Shown: piece after piece, positions 27,934-37,179 of the stretch
How positions within the stretch are numbered: the stretch's first letter is position 1
How the letters are laid out: every line of letters begins with the position of its first letter
Assembly (NCBI GenBank): GCA_964203275.1
Contig: CAXNMF010000005.1
Span: 1 to 64,000 of the forward strand
Source: Ga0077527 sp945862135
GTDB taxonomy: Bacteria; Pseudomonadota; Gammaproteobacteria; Burkholderiales; SG8-41
DNA length: 64,000 nucleotides
Direction of reading: 5' to 3'
Notes under the pieces: model-generated
The model's database searches: none
Told to the model about the DNA's origin: nothing
Seen by the model: only the letters and a program-made list of their open reading frames with translations
Translations under genes and position numbers: made by a program

Positions 27934-27988
27934 ACGAAAACCGGCCGCTTCCATCTCCAGTTCCGCACCTTCTTTGACCCTGTCTGGG
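27934..27988 (+). pseudogene. Remnant of an FAA-hydrolase-type gene 5' end
   Basis: Translated from 27934 this short stretch reads T-K-T-G-R-F-H-L-Q-F-R-T-F-F, closely matching the first residues of the FAA hydrolase at 31032 (M-K-F-G-R-F-Q-L-Q-S-R-T-F-F). The start is ACG, not ATG, and the match stops after about 15 codons. It lies at the right edge of the ABC-3C island and just beyond the truncated reductase gene, so it may mark the deletion or insertion junction. Short match, hence moderate confidence. Confidence 0.45.
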
Positions 27989-27999
27989 TTGTCTCGACC

Positions 28000-29289
28000 T
28001 TACTCGAAGTTCTCATACTGCAGCCGACCGGCCGCCATGCCGAGTCCCAGCGCCGTCTCCCGCGCCGCTGTGATCAATCCGCCGGGCCCGCAGACGTAGA
28101 ACAGTGCATCGGCCGGTGCCGTGCGCATGACTGATTCAAGGTCAATCCGTGTTCCGCCATCAACGCGCGTGAAATACGGGTGAAGCCCATCAGGAAGCTC
28201 CCGCCTCAGCAGATCCAGGTAGGCCATGTCGGCCGGCGTCCGGCCGCTGTAGTGGAGTTCAAACGAATCGCCCCTGGCCTTGAGCGCCTGCGCCATGGCT
28301 TTGATCGGGGTGATGCCGATGCCGCCGGCGATCAGTACCGCATGACGGTGGTTGTCGTGCAGCGGAAATTGGTTGGCCGGATAGTCCATTGCCAATCGCG
28401 TGCCGATCTGCCATCCCGCATGGATTGCCGCTGAACCGCCGCGCCCGCTGTCCTCGCGCAGCACCGCGATTTCGATCCTGTCGCTGCCGTTGGACGGCAA
28501 TGTCACTGAATACTGTCGCGTGACAACGGCGCCGTCGGGCAGTCTGACGGGCACTGCCAGGTGCGCGCCGGCTGTTACCGGTGGCAGCGCGCTCCAGTCG
28601 GGATTGCGCAGTTCATAGGCACGCACCTGCGGGGTCAGTTGCCGGATGCCGGTAATGACCAACTTCAGCGGACCGGTGCCGATCTCGTCGAGGCTGGCGG
28701 GGGCCGGCGTGTTTTGTGCGGCACTGATCTTCCGAGTGCCAATGCGTTCTTTCACTTCGCTCTCGGTGTAGCGCGGGGTGATGTATTTCGGGCAGTTCCA
28801 GTCGAAGGCCTCGACGGTGATGACCACGCCGCGCTCGACACGCGCGCGGTAGTCGGATGACTCCAGCTTGGCGATGAGTGCCGGTTCAGTGTCCTCATCG
28901 ATCAGTCGCGCCCGGCCCCAGATTTTGAGGCGGCGTTGTCCGGGGTAGTCCATCAGAAACAGGCTCACGCGGTCATCGCCGCTGAGATTGCCCACGGAGA
29001 TGTACTGACGGTTGCCGGCGAAATCGGCATAACCGATGGTTTGCGCGTCCAGCACTTTGAGGAATCCGGCCGGGCCGCCGCGGTGCTGCACATAAGGCCA
29101 GCCGTTTTCGCCGACGGTGCCCTGGTAAAAGCTGTCGCGCGCACGGATGAATTCGGTTTCATAGTCGCTCAGCGCGACGGTTTCGGTCTCGCCCGCATCG
29201 GCGGCCTGGTAGGCGTCATGGCTGCCCATGCGTTTCTGGGCGGCGCGCACATTCGGGGTGAAGGCGATTTTGGCGAAGGCGAGGGCCAT
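28000..29289 (-). CDS. PNPOx-like / ferredoxin-NADP-reductase-like fusion protein, apparently lacking its 2Fe-2S domain
   Basis: The 429-residue product has an N-terminal split-barrel flavin-binding domain of the pyridoxamine-phosphate-oxidase type (residues 35-185) and a C-terminal FNR-like reductase: R-Q-Y-S-V-T near residue 263 for FAD, I-A-G-G-I-G-I-T-P near residue 320 for NAD(P), and Y-V-C-G-P-G-G near residue 400. Such proteins usually end with a plant-type 2Fe-2S ferredoxin domain; here the frame stops right after Y-E-N-F-E, where that domain should begin. The stop lies next to the AT-rich island and an FAA remnant, which suggests loss of the 3' end. AAGGAG precedes the ATG. Confidence 0.82.
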   Translation of the reverse strand: MALAFAKIAFTPNVRAAQKRMGSHDAYQAADAGETETVALSDYETEFIRARDSFYQGTVGENGWPYVQHRGGPAGFLKVLDAQTIGYADFAGNRQYISVGNLSGDDRVSLFLMDYPGQRRLKIWGRARLIDEDTEPALIAKLESSDYRARVERGVVITVEAFDWNCPKYITPRYTESEVKERIGTRKISAAQNTPAPASLDEIGTGPLKLVITGIRQLTPQVRAYELRNPDWSALPPVTAGAHLAVPVRLPDGAVVTRQYSVTLPSNGSDRIEIAVLREDSGRGGSAAIHAGWQIGTRLAMDYPANQFPLHDNHRHAVLIAGGIGITPIKAMAQALKARGDSFELHYSGRTPADMAYLDLLRRELPDGLHPYFTRVDGGTRIDLESVMRTAPADALFYVCGPGGLITAARETALGLGMAAGRLQYENFE

Positions 29290-29320
29290 CAGTATTGCTC
29301 CTTGATTAAAACACCTTGTT

Positions 29321-29343
29321 GCCGGGGGCTTGAGGCCCCCGGC
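29321..29343. terminator. GC-rich hairpin between AhpD-like and reductase genes
   Basis: A perfect 9-bp stem (GCCGGGGGC with GCCCCCGGC) with a five-base loop lies between two genes on the reverse strand. The T-run on that strand is some distance away, so it may be an attenuator or partial terminator. Confidence 0.45.
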
Positions 29344-29357
29344 GCGGGTTGCATGGA

Positions 29358-29903
29358 TCAGGCGGCGAGACTCAATCCGACTTTCGGGAAGTCGATATCG
29401 ACACGGCCGGCTTTGCCCAGCAGGTTGGTGAGGATGTTCATGCCGACGTGGGTGATGACTTCGACAATATCCGACTCACTGTAGCCGGCTTCGCGCATTT
29501 CGAGCAGCTCGGCGGTGGTGATGTCGCCGGTGTGGGCGACCAGCGAGCGGGCGAACTTCACGGCGACAGCGGCTTTGGCGTCCTGGCTACTGCCGGCGCG
29601 GTTGGCCTCGATCTCGGCGCTGCTCAGGCCGGCCTTGCGGCCGATCGCGGTATGCGCCGACAGGCAATATTCGCAGCTGTTTTGCTGGGCCAGCGCGAGG
29701 GCGATGCGCTCGCGGGTCTGCGGGTCCAGTGAGCCTTCGCCGGCGATGCCGTGCAGGCCGAGGAAGGCCTTGAGCGCGGCCGGTGAGTTGGCAAAGACCT
29801 TGAGGAAGTTCGGGATCATGCCGAGTTGGGACTGGATCGCAGCGTAGAGCGCTTTTTGTTCCGTGTTTGCGGATTCGGGGGTAACGATGTTGATGCGTGC
29901 CAT
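29358..29903 (-). CDS. AhpD-like carboxymuconolactone-decarboxylase-family protein
   Basis: A 181-residue protein of the AhpD/CMD family. The redox motif C-E-Y-C-L-S-A-H is near residue 83, so it is a peroxidase-type member and not a lactone decarboxylase. The ATG at 29903 is preceded by AGGAG; the longer open frame reaches upstream into the divergent LysR promoter and is not needed. It lies upstream of the PNPOx/FNR-type gene on the same strand and divergent from a LysR regulator, which likely controls it. Confidence 0.88.
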   Translation of the reverse strand: MARINIVTPESANTEQKALYAAIQSQLGMIPNFLKVFANSPAALKAFLGLHGIAGEGSLDPQTRERIALALAQQNSCEYCLSAHTAIGRKAGLSSAEIEANRAGSSQDAKAAVAVKFARSLVAHTGDITTAELLEMREAGYSESDIVEVITHVGMNILTNLLGKAGRVDIDFPKVGLSLAA

Positions 29904-30012
29904 GGTGGTTCTCCTGAGTGGGTTGGGTTGCTGTGGGCTTCGGTTGATGTCGTGATGTTGTCGACGGGATGAACTTTGCCTAATTCCCATGGATAAAAGA
30001 ATATCTGTAGAA

Positions 30013-30029
30013 TGGAATCCATAATTCCA
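30013..30029. promoter_or_regulatory. Candidate LysR operator
   Basis: The perfect inverted repeat TGGAAT-N5-ATTCCA lies in the gap between the divergent AhpD-like and LysR genes, 17 bp before the LysR start. Its size and place suit a LysR-type recognition site for autoregulation and control of the AhpD-like gene. Confidence 0.6.
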
Positions 30030-30045
30030 CTTAACGGAAGAATGA

Positions 30046-30945
30046 ATGGATCGCTTTCTGGGCATGTCGGTGTTTGTCGCGGTGGCGGAAGAGGAAAGTT
30101 TTGCCGCGGCCGGCCGCCGTCTGCGCATGTCGCCGCCCGCGGTGACGCGTGCGGTAGCCGCCCTCGAAGAGCGGCTGGGCGTGCGGCTGCTGACGCGCAC
30201 CACGCGTCTGGTGCGGACCACCGATGCCGGCGCGCGTTATCTCGAAGACGCGCGACGCATCCTGCTCGAAGCCGAGGAGGCCGATCAGGCCGCGGCGGGC
30301 GTCAATGCCAAACCGCGCGGACACCTCGCCGTCACGGCGCCGGTGTTGTTCGGCAAGTTGTATGTGATGCCGATCGTTACTGCGTACCAGCAGACCTACC
30401 GCGAAACGACGGTGGCCGCGCTGTTTGTTGATCGCGTGGTGAATCTGCTCGATGAAGGGCTCGATGTCGGCATCCGCATCGGACAATTGCCGGATTCATC
30501 ATTACGCGCGATCCGCGTCGGTCAGGTGCGGCGGGTGATTTGCGCTTCTGCGGGCTATCTGAAAAAACACGGCGTCCCGAAAACACCTGCTGATCTTTCA
30601 GGCCACGAGATCATCGCGGCCACCGCCATCTCTGCCGGATCGGAGTGGACGTTTGCAAAAGCAAAACAAAAGATCGGCGTCAAACTGAGTCCGCGCATTC
30701 TGGTGAATACCAATGACGGCGCCATTGAGGCCGCCAAAGGGGGCTTCGGGCTCACGCGGCTGATTTCCTATCAGGTCGCCGGCGAACTGGCGGCGGGCAA
30801 ACTGAAGACGGTGCTGTCGGAATACGAGGAAGCGCCATTGCCGATTCATGTGATCCATCGTGAGGGCCGTCACGGATCGGCCAAGGTCAGGAGCTTTGTG
30901 GATATGGCGGTGGAAACGCTCAGGGCGGACAAGGCGCTGAACTGA
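30046..30945 (+). CDS. LysR-family transcriptional regulator
   Basis: A 299-residue LysR regulator. The winged-helix domain occupies residues 1-60, with S-F-A-A-A-G-R-R-L and S-P-P-A-V-T-R-A-V-A-A-L-E as the recognition part. The effector-binding domain (90-295) is of the CrgA/DsdC-like short type with G-H-L-A-V-T-A-P near residue 91. It is divergent from the AhpD-like gene, with the inverted repeat at 30013-30029 between them. Its inducer is unknown. Confidence 0.92.
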   Translation: MDRFLGMSVFVAVAEEESFAAAGRRLRMSPPAVTRAVAALEERLGVRLLTRTTRLVRTTDAGARYLEDARRILLEAEEADQAAAGVNAKPRGHLAVTAPVLFGKLYVMPIVTAYQQTYRETTVAALFVDRVVNLLDEGLDVGIRIGQLPDSSLRAIRVGQVRRVICASAGYLKKHGVPKTPADLSGHEIIAATAISAGSEWTFAKAKQKIGVKLSPRILVNTNDGAIEAAKGGFGLTRLISYQVAGELAAGKLKTVLSEYEEAPLPIHVIHREGRHGSAKVRSFVDMAVETLRADKALN

Positions 30946-31031
30946 TCCAGGTGTTTATCCGGGGCCCTTCAAACATGCGAACATACGGTCCTCGCTGAGA
31001 CCCTGGCACCATCGAATCCCGGAGGATAAAA

Positions 31032-31820
31032 ATGAAATTCGGCCGCTTCCAGCTTCAATCCCGCACTTTCTTCGGCCTCGTTGAAGGCGATCAGGTTACC
31101 GAGCTCGACGGCTCGCCGTTCGACAGCTACAAGCCCACGAGCTCCCGGTACCTGCTGTCCACACTGAAGACCCTGATTCCCTGCGAGCCGCGCAATTTCT
31201 ACTGCGCCGGGCTCAACTATGCCGCGCATATCGAGTGGGGCGCCAAGCGCAAGGGCATCGCGCCGAAGTATCCGGAGAAGGCCGACGTCGGTTACCGCTC
31301 CTTCAACGCGCTGTGCGCGACGGAAGAAACACTGATCATTCCCGCCGATGCGTCCGACATGGTGCAGTTCGAAGGCGAGCTGGTGGCGGTGGTGGGCAAG
31401 GCAGCGAAGAACCTCACCGAAGCCAATGCGCTGTCCTGCATCCTCGGCTACACCTTGGGCAACGACGTCAGCGAACGCAACTGGCAGAAATCCGACCGCA
31501 CACTGTGGCGCGCGAAAAACTGCGATACCTGGAAACCGATGGGTCCCTTCATCACCACGGGCCTTGATCCGATGAACCTCGATATCGAGATCCACATGAA
31601 CGGCCAGCGCGTCGCCGGTTACAACACCAGCAAGATGCTGTTCTCGGCGCAGCGTTACATCACCGAGATCACCAAATACATGACGCTACATCCGGGTGAT
31701 GTGATCTGGCTGGGCACCGACGATGCGACCGAGCCGAATCTGAAACACGGCGACGTGTGCGAGATCATCCAGAAGGACATCGGCGTGTTGCGCACCCCGG
31801 TGCGGCGCGAAGGCATTTAA
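31032..31820 (+). CDS. Fumarylacetoacetate-hydrolase-family protein
   Basis: A 262-residue FAH-superfamily protein. Hallmarks are F-Y-C-A-G-L-N-Y near residue 56, F-E-G-E-L-V-A-V-V-G near residue 114 with the metal-binding Glu pair, G-Y-T-L-G-N-D-V-S near residue 139 and H-P-G-D-V-I near residue 220. Members are hydrolases, decarboxylases or isomerases of 2-oxo or 1,3-dicarbonyl acids in catechol-type pathways. GGAGGATAA precedes the ATG. A D-2-hydroxyacid dehydrogenase follows after 79 bp. A short remnant of a similar gene lies at 27934. Confidence 0.9.
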   Translation: MKFGRFQLQSRTFFGLVEGDQVTELDGSPFDSYKPTSSRYLLSTLKTLIPCEPRNFYCAGLNYAAHIEWGAKRKGIAPKYPEKADVGYRSFNALCATEETLIIPADASDMVQFEGELVAVVGKAAKNLTEANALSCILGYTLGNDVSERNWQKSDRTLWRAKNCDTWKPMGPFITTGLDPMNLDIEIHMNGQRVAGYNTSKMLFSAQRYITEITKYMTLHPGDVIWLGTDDATEPNLKHGDVCEIIQKDIGVLRTPVRREGI

Positions 31821-31899
31821 ACGTAAACTTTTGTTTTTATTAATAAAAATATGCCGGCTGCGATGGCGGACCGGCACGACCTGACCAGGAATCCCAACG

Positions 31900-32853
31900 A
31901 TGAGCAAGCCTGTCTGTCTGCTGTGGCTGGATGATGTTGATGCGTACAAGCGCGCCCTCGACGATGCGGGGCTGGCCGACCGTTTCGAGCTGCATCACGT
32001 CAAGCGTGAAGACACGCCGCCGGATGACCTGATTCCGCGGGTGGAGATATTGGCCGGGTGGAAACACGGCAAGTTGCTGGCGCGCATGCCGAAGCTGCGC
32101 TGGATCCAGGCGATGACCGCCGGCGTTGAGGCGTGGCTGGGTGCGCCGGGGCTGCGCGATGAGGTGGCGCTGTGTTGCGCACGCGGCTCGCACCGCCATT
32201 CGATGTCGGAAAACATTCTCGGCGCGCTGTTTCACCTGACCAAGCCGTACGCAGCGGTGGCGCTCGACCAGAAGCAGAGTCTGTGGAAGCGCCGCCAGTC
32301 GACGCTGCTGGCAGGGCAGACGCTGGGCATCCTCGGCCTCGGCGCGATCGGGCAGGAACTGGCGCTCAAGGCCTCGGCCCTGGGCATGCGCGTGATCGGC
32401 AGCAAACGCGAGCCGGAGCCGCTGGAGGGTGTGGAAGAGGTCTATGCCGGTGACGAGATGGATGAAGTGCTGCGCCAGTCGGATTTTGTGGTGCTGCTGA
32501 TGCCGGTGACTGCGGAGACTGAAAATTTTATCAACGCGGCGCGCCTTAAAGTCATGAAACCCACGGCCTGGCTGCTCAATTTCGGCCGCGGTCCGCTGAT
32601 CGTCGATGCCGACCTGATCGCCGCCGTCAAAAACAAAACCATTGCCGGTGCGGTGCTTGATGTGTTCCGCGAAGAGCCGCTGCCGTCAACGGACCCGTTC
32701 TGGACCACCGAAAACATCTTCGTGCTGCCGCATATCGGCGGCGGTCACGCCGGTCGAGGTGCGGTAGTCGCGGAGATCTTCGCCGACAATGCTTCGCGTT
32801 ATCTCAAGGGCGAGCCCTTCGCCACCGGAGTGGACCGGGCTCGCGGGTATTAA
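31900..32853 (+). CDS. D-2-hydroxyacid dehydrogenase
   Basis: A 317-residue NAD(P)-dependent dehydrogenase of the D-isomer-specific family, closest in form to glyoxylate/hydroxypyruvate reductases of the GhrA type. The nucleotide motif G-L-G-A-I-G is near residue 146. The catalytic trio is present: Arg in F-G-R-G-P near residue 230, Glu in R-E-E-P near residue 255 and His in L-P-H-I-G near residue 276. It would reduce a 2-oxoacid. It is convergent with the broken TctC-type gene. Confidence 0.9.
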   Translation: MSKPVCLLWLDDVDAYKRALDDAGLADRFELHHVKREDTPPDDLIPRVEILAGWKHGKLLARMPKLRWIQAMTAGVEAWLGAPGLRDEVALCCARGSHRHSMSENILGALFHLTKPYAAVALDQKQSLWKRRQSTLLAGQTLGILGLGAIGQELALKASALGMRVIGSKREPEPLEGVEEVYAGDEMDEVLRQSDFVVLLMPVTAETENFINAARLKVMKPTAWLLNFGRGPLIVDADLIAAVKNKTIAGAVLDVFREEPLPSTDPFWTTENIFVLPHIGGGHAGRGAVVAEIFADNASRYLKGEPFATGVDRARGY

Positions 32854-32896
32854 GTTGTAAGTTGTATGGAAAATAACAGTTTACGACGGGCGCACG

Positions 32897-33861
32897 TTAT
32901 TCCAGTTTGATGCCGGCGGTCTTGACGACCTTGGCCCACTTTTCGATTTCAGATTGGACGAAACGGCCCCATTCTTCAGGCGATGTGGTCTGGATTTCGA
33001 CACCGGCAGTGCCGAGTCTTTCGATGACGTCGGGCAGCGTGAGTGCGCGCTTGATTTCGGCATTCAGCTTGCCGACCACTGCGGTCGGCGTTTTTGCCGT
33101 GGTGAACATGCCCTGCCAGTCGAGCACCGAGAAACCCGGGATGCCCGACTCGGACACCGTCGGTACTTCCGGTGCTGCGGGTGAACGTTTCGGCGCGGTG
33201 ACGGCCAGTGCGCGGAGTTTGCCGGTGCGCACGAACGGGATCGACGACGGCATGCTGGCGAAGCTCCCGGAAATCTGTCCGCTCACCAGGTCGGCCATCG
33301 CCGGGCCACCCCCTTGTAGGGCACGTGCACGACGTCGACTTTGGCAAGAATCTTGAACAGTTCGACCGCCATGTGCGGCGCGCCTCCGGAGCCGCTGGAT
33401 CCGAAGGTCAGCTTGCCGGGCTGGGCTTTGGCCAGCGCGACCAACTCCTTGATGTTGGCAGCGGCCACGCTGGGATGTACAACAAGCAGGTTGGTCACGT
33501 TGCCGGTGTAAGTGACGGGGGCGAAATCCTTGACGATGTCGTAGGGCATTTTGTAAAGGCTGGCATTGATTGCCATCGGGCCTATGCTCGACAGCAGCAG
33601 CGTGTGGCCATCCGGCGTGGCTTTTGCAACCAGGTCAGCGCCGATCATGCCGTTGGCGCCGGGGCGGTTGTCGACAACAACCTGCTGGTTCCAGGTTGCA
33701 GCCATTTTTTGCGCCAGCACCCGTGCCACCAGATCGGTGCTGCCACCGGGCGCAAAACCGAGGATCATGCGTATTGGCCGCGCCGGAAAATCCTGTGCAG
33801 TTGCCGGCAAACAAATGGACAACAGGCTACCCAACAGTACCAGTCTTGCAATGTGTTTCAT
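32897..33861 (-). pseudogene. Bug/TctC-family receptor with a one-base frameshift
   Basis: A second tripartite-tricarboxylate receptor. The N-terminal part (33861-33295) has a signal peptide ending A-T-A-Q, then F-P-A-R-P-I-R-M-I-L-G-F-A-P-G-G and D-N-R-P-G-A-N-G. The C-terminal part (33298-32897) continues M-A-D-L-V-S-G-Q to the end. At V-P-Y-K-G one G is missing from a G-run (about 33310), which breaks the frame. This is either a homopolymer sequencing error or a real single-base deletion. The ATG at 33861 has GGAGAAAG upstream. The divergent amidase gene may share its substrate. Confidence 0.85.
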
Positions 33862-34003
33862 TGGCTTTCTCCGGTTGTGATCCAATAGAATGGCTCAGGA
33901 CAAACCACGGCTGCAGTAAGCAAGCTAGGGCACCCGTCCTGACGCTGTCAATGCAAATTCCTTCAGTGATTGGTGCAGTTTTACTATCCCGGAGTTTTAC
34001 CCG

Positions 34004-35365
34004 ATGAAAGCATGGCGCAATCCCAATGTTGTTTCGTTCGCAAAAGCGGTCCGCGGTTTTGTTGCCGGCAAGGACACGCCGCGTGATTTCCTGGAGCGCT
34101 GTATCGCCAACATCGGAACATCGGAAACCAGGGTCAAGGCTTTTGTTACTCTGAACATTGAGGCCGCGCGCAAGGCCGCGGATGCGTCGGGCAGGCGCTA
34201 CAAGGAAGGCCGGCCGCTCTCCATGGTCGATGGTTGTCCTGTGGGCATCAAGGACATCATGGCCACCAGCGACATGCCGACGCAAATGGGCAGCCCGGTG
34301 TTCAAGGACTGGAAATCGGGGCAGGACTGTGCGGCGGTTTATGCCTTGCGCCGGGGTGGGGCAATCATTTTTGGCAAGACCGTGACCACCGAGTTTGCGG
34401 TGGGTTATTCCGGGCCGACCACCAATCCCTTTGATGTGGCGCGCACGCCCGGCGGTTCCTCCAGCGGTACGGCAGCCGGTGTCGGCGCGGGCATGATCCC
34501 TGTGGGCTTGGGAACCCAGACCCAGGGCTCCACGCTACGCCCGGCTTCGTACTGCGGCGCCGTCGGTTTCAAGCCGACGCTTGGCGCGCTCAACATGGCC
34601 GGCGTCCATCCGCTGTCGGCCACCAATGATCATCTTGGCGTGATCGGCGCGACGCTCGAAGATGTGTGGCGTGTGGCCTCGCAGATTTCCCTCGGGGTTG
34701 GAAGTCCCGGTTACGGTTTTTTGGAAGGTGCCGCGGCGAACCTGCCGGCGCCGGTAAAGCCGCGCAAACTGATCCGGCTCTATACCAGGGGCTGGAATGA
34801 AACGGATGCCGTCACCAAAGAGGCCTTTGAAAGTGTGCTGCAGTCATTGGTGGCTGCGGGGGTCGAAGTGGTCGGCAAGTCAGACGATCCGCGGATCGCC
34901 GCATTTGAAGATGCGATGGAACGCGACATCGACACGGCGCTGGATATCGTGGCCTATGAAATGCAGTGGCCGTTTCAGGATTACGTCGCCCGCCACGGCG
35001 ATGCGGTCGGCGAGCGCATCCGCGGCCTGATGCTGCGCGCGAACCAGATCACGCCGGCGGATTACGAGGCCATGCTCGAAAAGCGCCGCACCATTCGTGC
35101 GCAGGGCATGGAGCTGGCGCGGGCTGTCGGCGCCGATGCCTATGTCACGCTGGCCGCCTCGGGCCCCGCGCCTGAAGGCCTCGCGCATAGTGGCAGCCGC
35201 AGTTTCATCGTGCCGGGTTCGTGGTTGGGATTTCCGGCGTTTGCCTTGCCGATGATGGAGGTGCATGGTTTGCCGCTGGGCCTGCAATTGCTGGGTCTCG
35301 ACAGGCAGGATGGCAGGCTTTGCGCACAGGCCAACTGGGTAATGCGCGAATTTTCGGGTGATTGA
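34004..35365 (+). CDS. Amidase-signature-family hydrolase
   Basis: A 453-residue amidase-signature protein. The catalytic Ser-Ser-Lys set is present: Lys83 in G-I-K-D-I, the G-G-S-S-S-G-T-A-A-G-V loop with the bridging Ser near residue 150, and the nucleophile Ser in Q-G-S-T-L-R-P-A near residue 175. It would cleave a carboxamide in the cytoplasm; the substrate is unknown. It is divergent from a TctC-type receptor gene, a frequent arrangement for uptake and degradation of the same compound. Confidence 0.9.
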   Translation: MKAWRNPNVVSFAKAVRGFVAGKDTPRDFLERCIANIGTSETRVKAFVTLNIEAARKAADASGRRYKEGRPLSMVDGCPVGIKDIMATSDMPTQMGSPVFKDWKSGQDCAAVYALRRGGAIIFGKTVTTEFAVGYSGPTTNPFDVARTPGGSSSGTAAGVGAGMIPVGLGTQTQGSTLRPASYCGAVGFKPTLGALNMAGVHPLSATNDHLGVIGATLEDVWRVASQISLGVGSPGYGFLEGAAANLPAPVKPRKLIRLYTRGWNETDAVTKEAFESVLQSLVAAGVEVVGKSDDPRIAAFEDAMERDIDTALDIVAYEMQWPFQDYVARHGDAVGERIRGLMLRANQITPADYEAMLEKRRTIRAQGMELARAVGADAYVTLAASGPAPEGLAHSGSRSFIVPGSWLGFPAFALPMMEVHGLPLGLQLLGLDRQDGRLCAQANWVMREFSGD

Positions 35366-35582
35366 GATCGATTGGATTGGCGCGGGGAGCCGTTTATCGG
35401 GTGCGCCCCGTTTTGGCCCTGCTGGCATTCCGATCAATTAAAATCCCGGAACCTTTCCAGGGTGTGCACGATGCTGCCTGCGGTGAAGATGCGCCCCTGA
35501 TCCAGGGTCCGGGGTTTATTCAATTTTGGAGGCGCGGCCGTTTTTCCCTTGCTGGCTTGAAAGCGGGGACGGCAACGAACGG

Positions 35583-36080
35583 ATGATGAATGATTTGCTG
35601 CCGCTCGCCACGCAGGCGATCGAACTGCTGAAGGCGCGCAAACAAACGATTTCGGTGGCCGAATCTTCTGCCGGCGGGCTGATCACTGCTGCGCTGCTCG
35701 CGGTGCCCGGTGCTTCGGCCTGCGTGCAAGGCGGCATCGTGGTTTACACCCGGGAAATGCGCCGTGAAATCCTCGGCCTGCGTGATGATGAGGTGCGCGG
35801 CATCACGCCATCAACCGAACAATATGCGCTGCTCAAGGCGCGCCGTGCGCGCGAGATCATGCACACCGACTGGGCGCTGACGGAAACCGGCGCTGCCGGC
35901 CCCACCGGCAGCCGTTACGGTTACCCGCCGGGGCATGCGTGTTTTGCGGTTGCAGGGCCGGGCACCGAACGTTCTAAAACGCTGGAGACCGGCAGCCCAG
36001 AGCGTGTTGCCAACATGCACGCTTTCGCTGCTTCCGCCCTGGAACTGCTGATCGAGGCGGTGGGCGCGACCGCAGCCTGA
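35583..36080 (+). CDS. CinA C-terminal-domain protein (nicotinamide-nucleotide amidase family)
   Basis: A 165-residue stand-alone CinA C-terminal domain. It has A-E-S-S-A-G-G-L near residue 28, G-G-I-V-V-Y near residue 53 and T-E-T-G-A-A-G-P-T-G near residue 104. PncC-type members deamidate NMN to NaMN in pyridine-nucleotide salvage, but this copy is divergent from typical PncC (T-R-E-M-R-R-E-I in place of the usual Y-S-N-x-x-K), so it may act elsewhere. Two ATGs at 35583 and 35586 are equally possible. The UGSC-partner gene follows after 31 bp, so this protein may belong to the selenoprotein operon. Confidence 0.78.
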   Translation: MMNDLLPLATQAIELLKARKQTISVAESSAGGLITAALLAVPGASACVQGGIVVYTREMRREILGLRDDEVRGITPSTEQYALLKARRAREIMHTDWALTETGAAGPTGSRYGYPPGHACFAVAGPGTERSKTLETGSPERVANMHAFAASALELLIEAVGATAA

Positions 36081-36111
36081 TGCCAAGCGCTTGTTGACTG
36101 ACTATCCGCGC

Positions 36112-37155
36112 ATGAAAGACATTCCCGAATTTGCCAGCGCCGTCCATGAAGTTGCCGATGCGGCGGAGGCCAATGAACTGTATCAACGCAATGGCTGGAC
36201 CGATGGCCTGCCCATCGTGGCGCCGACGGAGGACGCGGTTGCGCGTTTTCTCGCAGCGGCGCAGCTCGATGCATCAACAGTCATCGGTGTGGAGCCGGTG
36301 CGCCGGCGCAGCATCAGCGCCGAAAAAATCGCCATCGCTGCGGTGATGGCCGGCTGCCTAACGGAATACCTGCCGGTGGTCGTTGCCATCGTCAAGGCGA
36401 TGTGCCAGCCGGAATATGCATTGCACGGCAGTACAGCGAGCACCGGTGGCAGCGCGCCGTTCATTGTGGTCAACGGGCCGGTGCGGCTCGCGCTCGGCAT
36501 GAACGCCACGCACAACGTGCTGGCCAATGCCAGTCGCGCCAACGCCACCATCGGTCGCAGCATCCGCCTGATGCTGCTCAATGTGCTTGGCGGGATTCCG
36601 GGCCAGCTCGACCGCTCGACGCTGGGGCATCCCGGCAAGTTCACCTTCTGTGTTGCCGAAGACGAGGAGGATTCGCCGTGGCTGCCGTTGTCAGTGGAGC
36701 GTGGTATTCCAGCCGGCGTGTCGGCGGTGACGTCGCTGCAAGTGGAGTCGCCGTTGCAGATCATGAACGAGTGGACGCACGACCCGCGCGAAATCTGCGA
36801 CACCTATGCGGCAGCGATACGCAGCAATATGTTGCTGTATTCGATCTGGGAAGGGAATTACGCGCTGGTCATCGCCAAACAGCACCGCGAGATTTTTGCT
36901 GCCGCGGGCTGGAGCAAACAGAGTATCCGCGAGTATGTATTCGAAAAAGCGCGGGTGAAGCGCGGCGAGTGGCGCAGTGTCGGCAAGGCGGCGGTGGCGG
37001 GGCGCAAGGATGAAGACAAGGTGTATTGCGCGCTGCGTTCGCCGGATGACCTGCTGGTGGTCGCGGCCGGCGGGCCGGCGGGCGGCTTTGCTGCAATCCT
37101 TCCGCCCTGGTACGGCAAGAAATCGCTGGCGGTCACCATGCCGGTCGGCGTCTGA
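36112..37155 (+). CDS. Partner protein of the UGSC selenoprotein (unknown function)
   Basis: A 347-residue protein with no family I can name. Its sequence is clearly homologous to the C-terminal two thirds of the selenoprotein fusion at 55492: both share D-G-L-P near the N-terminus, then A-I-A-x-x-M-A-G followed by E-Y-L-P-V, a V-N-G-P segment and a stretch N-A-x-I-G-R-x-I/L-R-L. It lacks a signal peptide and membrane segments. It ends 24 bp before the UGSC gene. The start is uncertain: ATG at 36112 and an upstream TTG at 36091 are both possible. The fused form elsewhere in this window argues that it binds the UGSC protein. Confidence 0.8.
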   Translation: MKDIPEFASAVHEVADAAEANELYQRNGWTDGLPIVAPTEDAVARFLAAAQLDASTVIGVEPVRRRSISAEKIAIAAVMAGCLTEYLPVVVAIVKAMCQPEYALHGSTASTGGSAPFIVVNGPVRLALGMNATHNVLANASRANATIGRSIRLMLLNVLGGIPGQLDRSTLGHPGKFTFCVAEDEEDSPWLPLSVERGIPAGVSAVTSLQVESPLQIMNEWTHDPREICDTYAAAIRSNMLLYSIWEGNYALVIAKQHREIFAAAGWSKQSIREYVFEKARVKRGEWRSVGKAAVAGRKDEDKVYCALRSPDDLLVVAAGGPAGGFAAILPPWYGKKSLAVTMPVGV

Positions 37156-37179
37156 CGCAACCAGTCACAAAAGGAGTCA

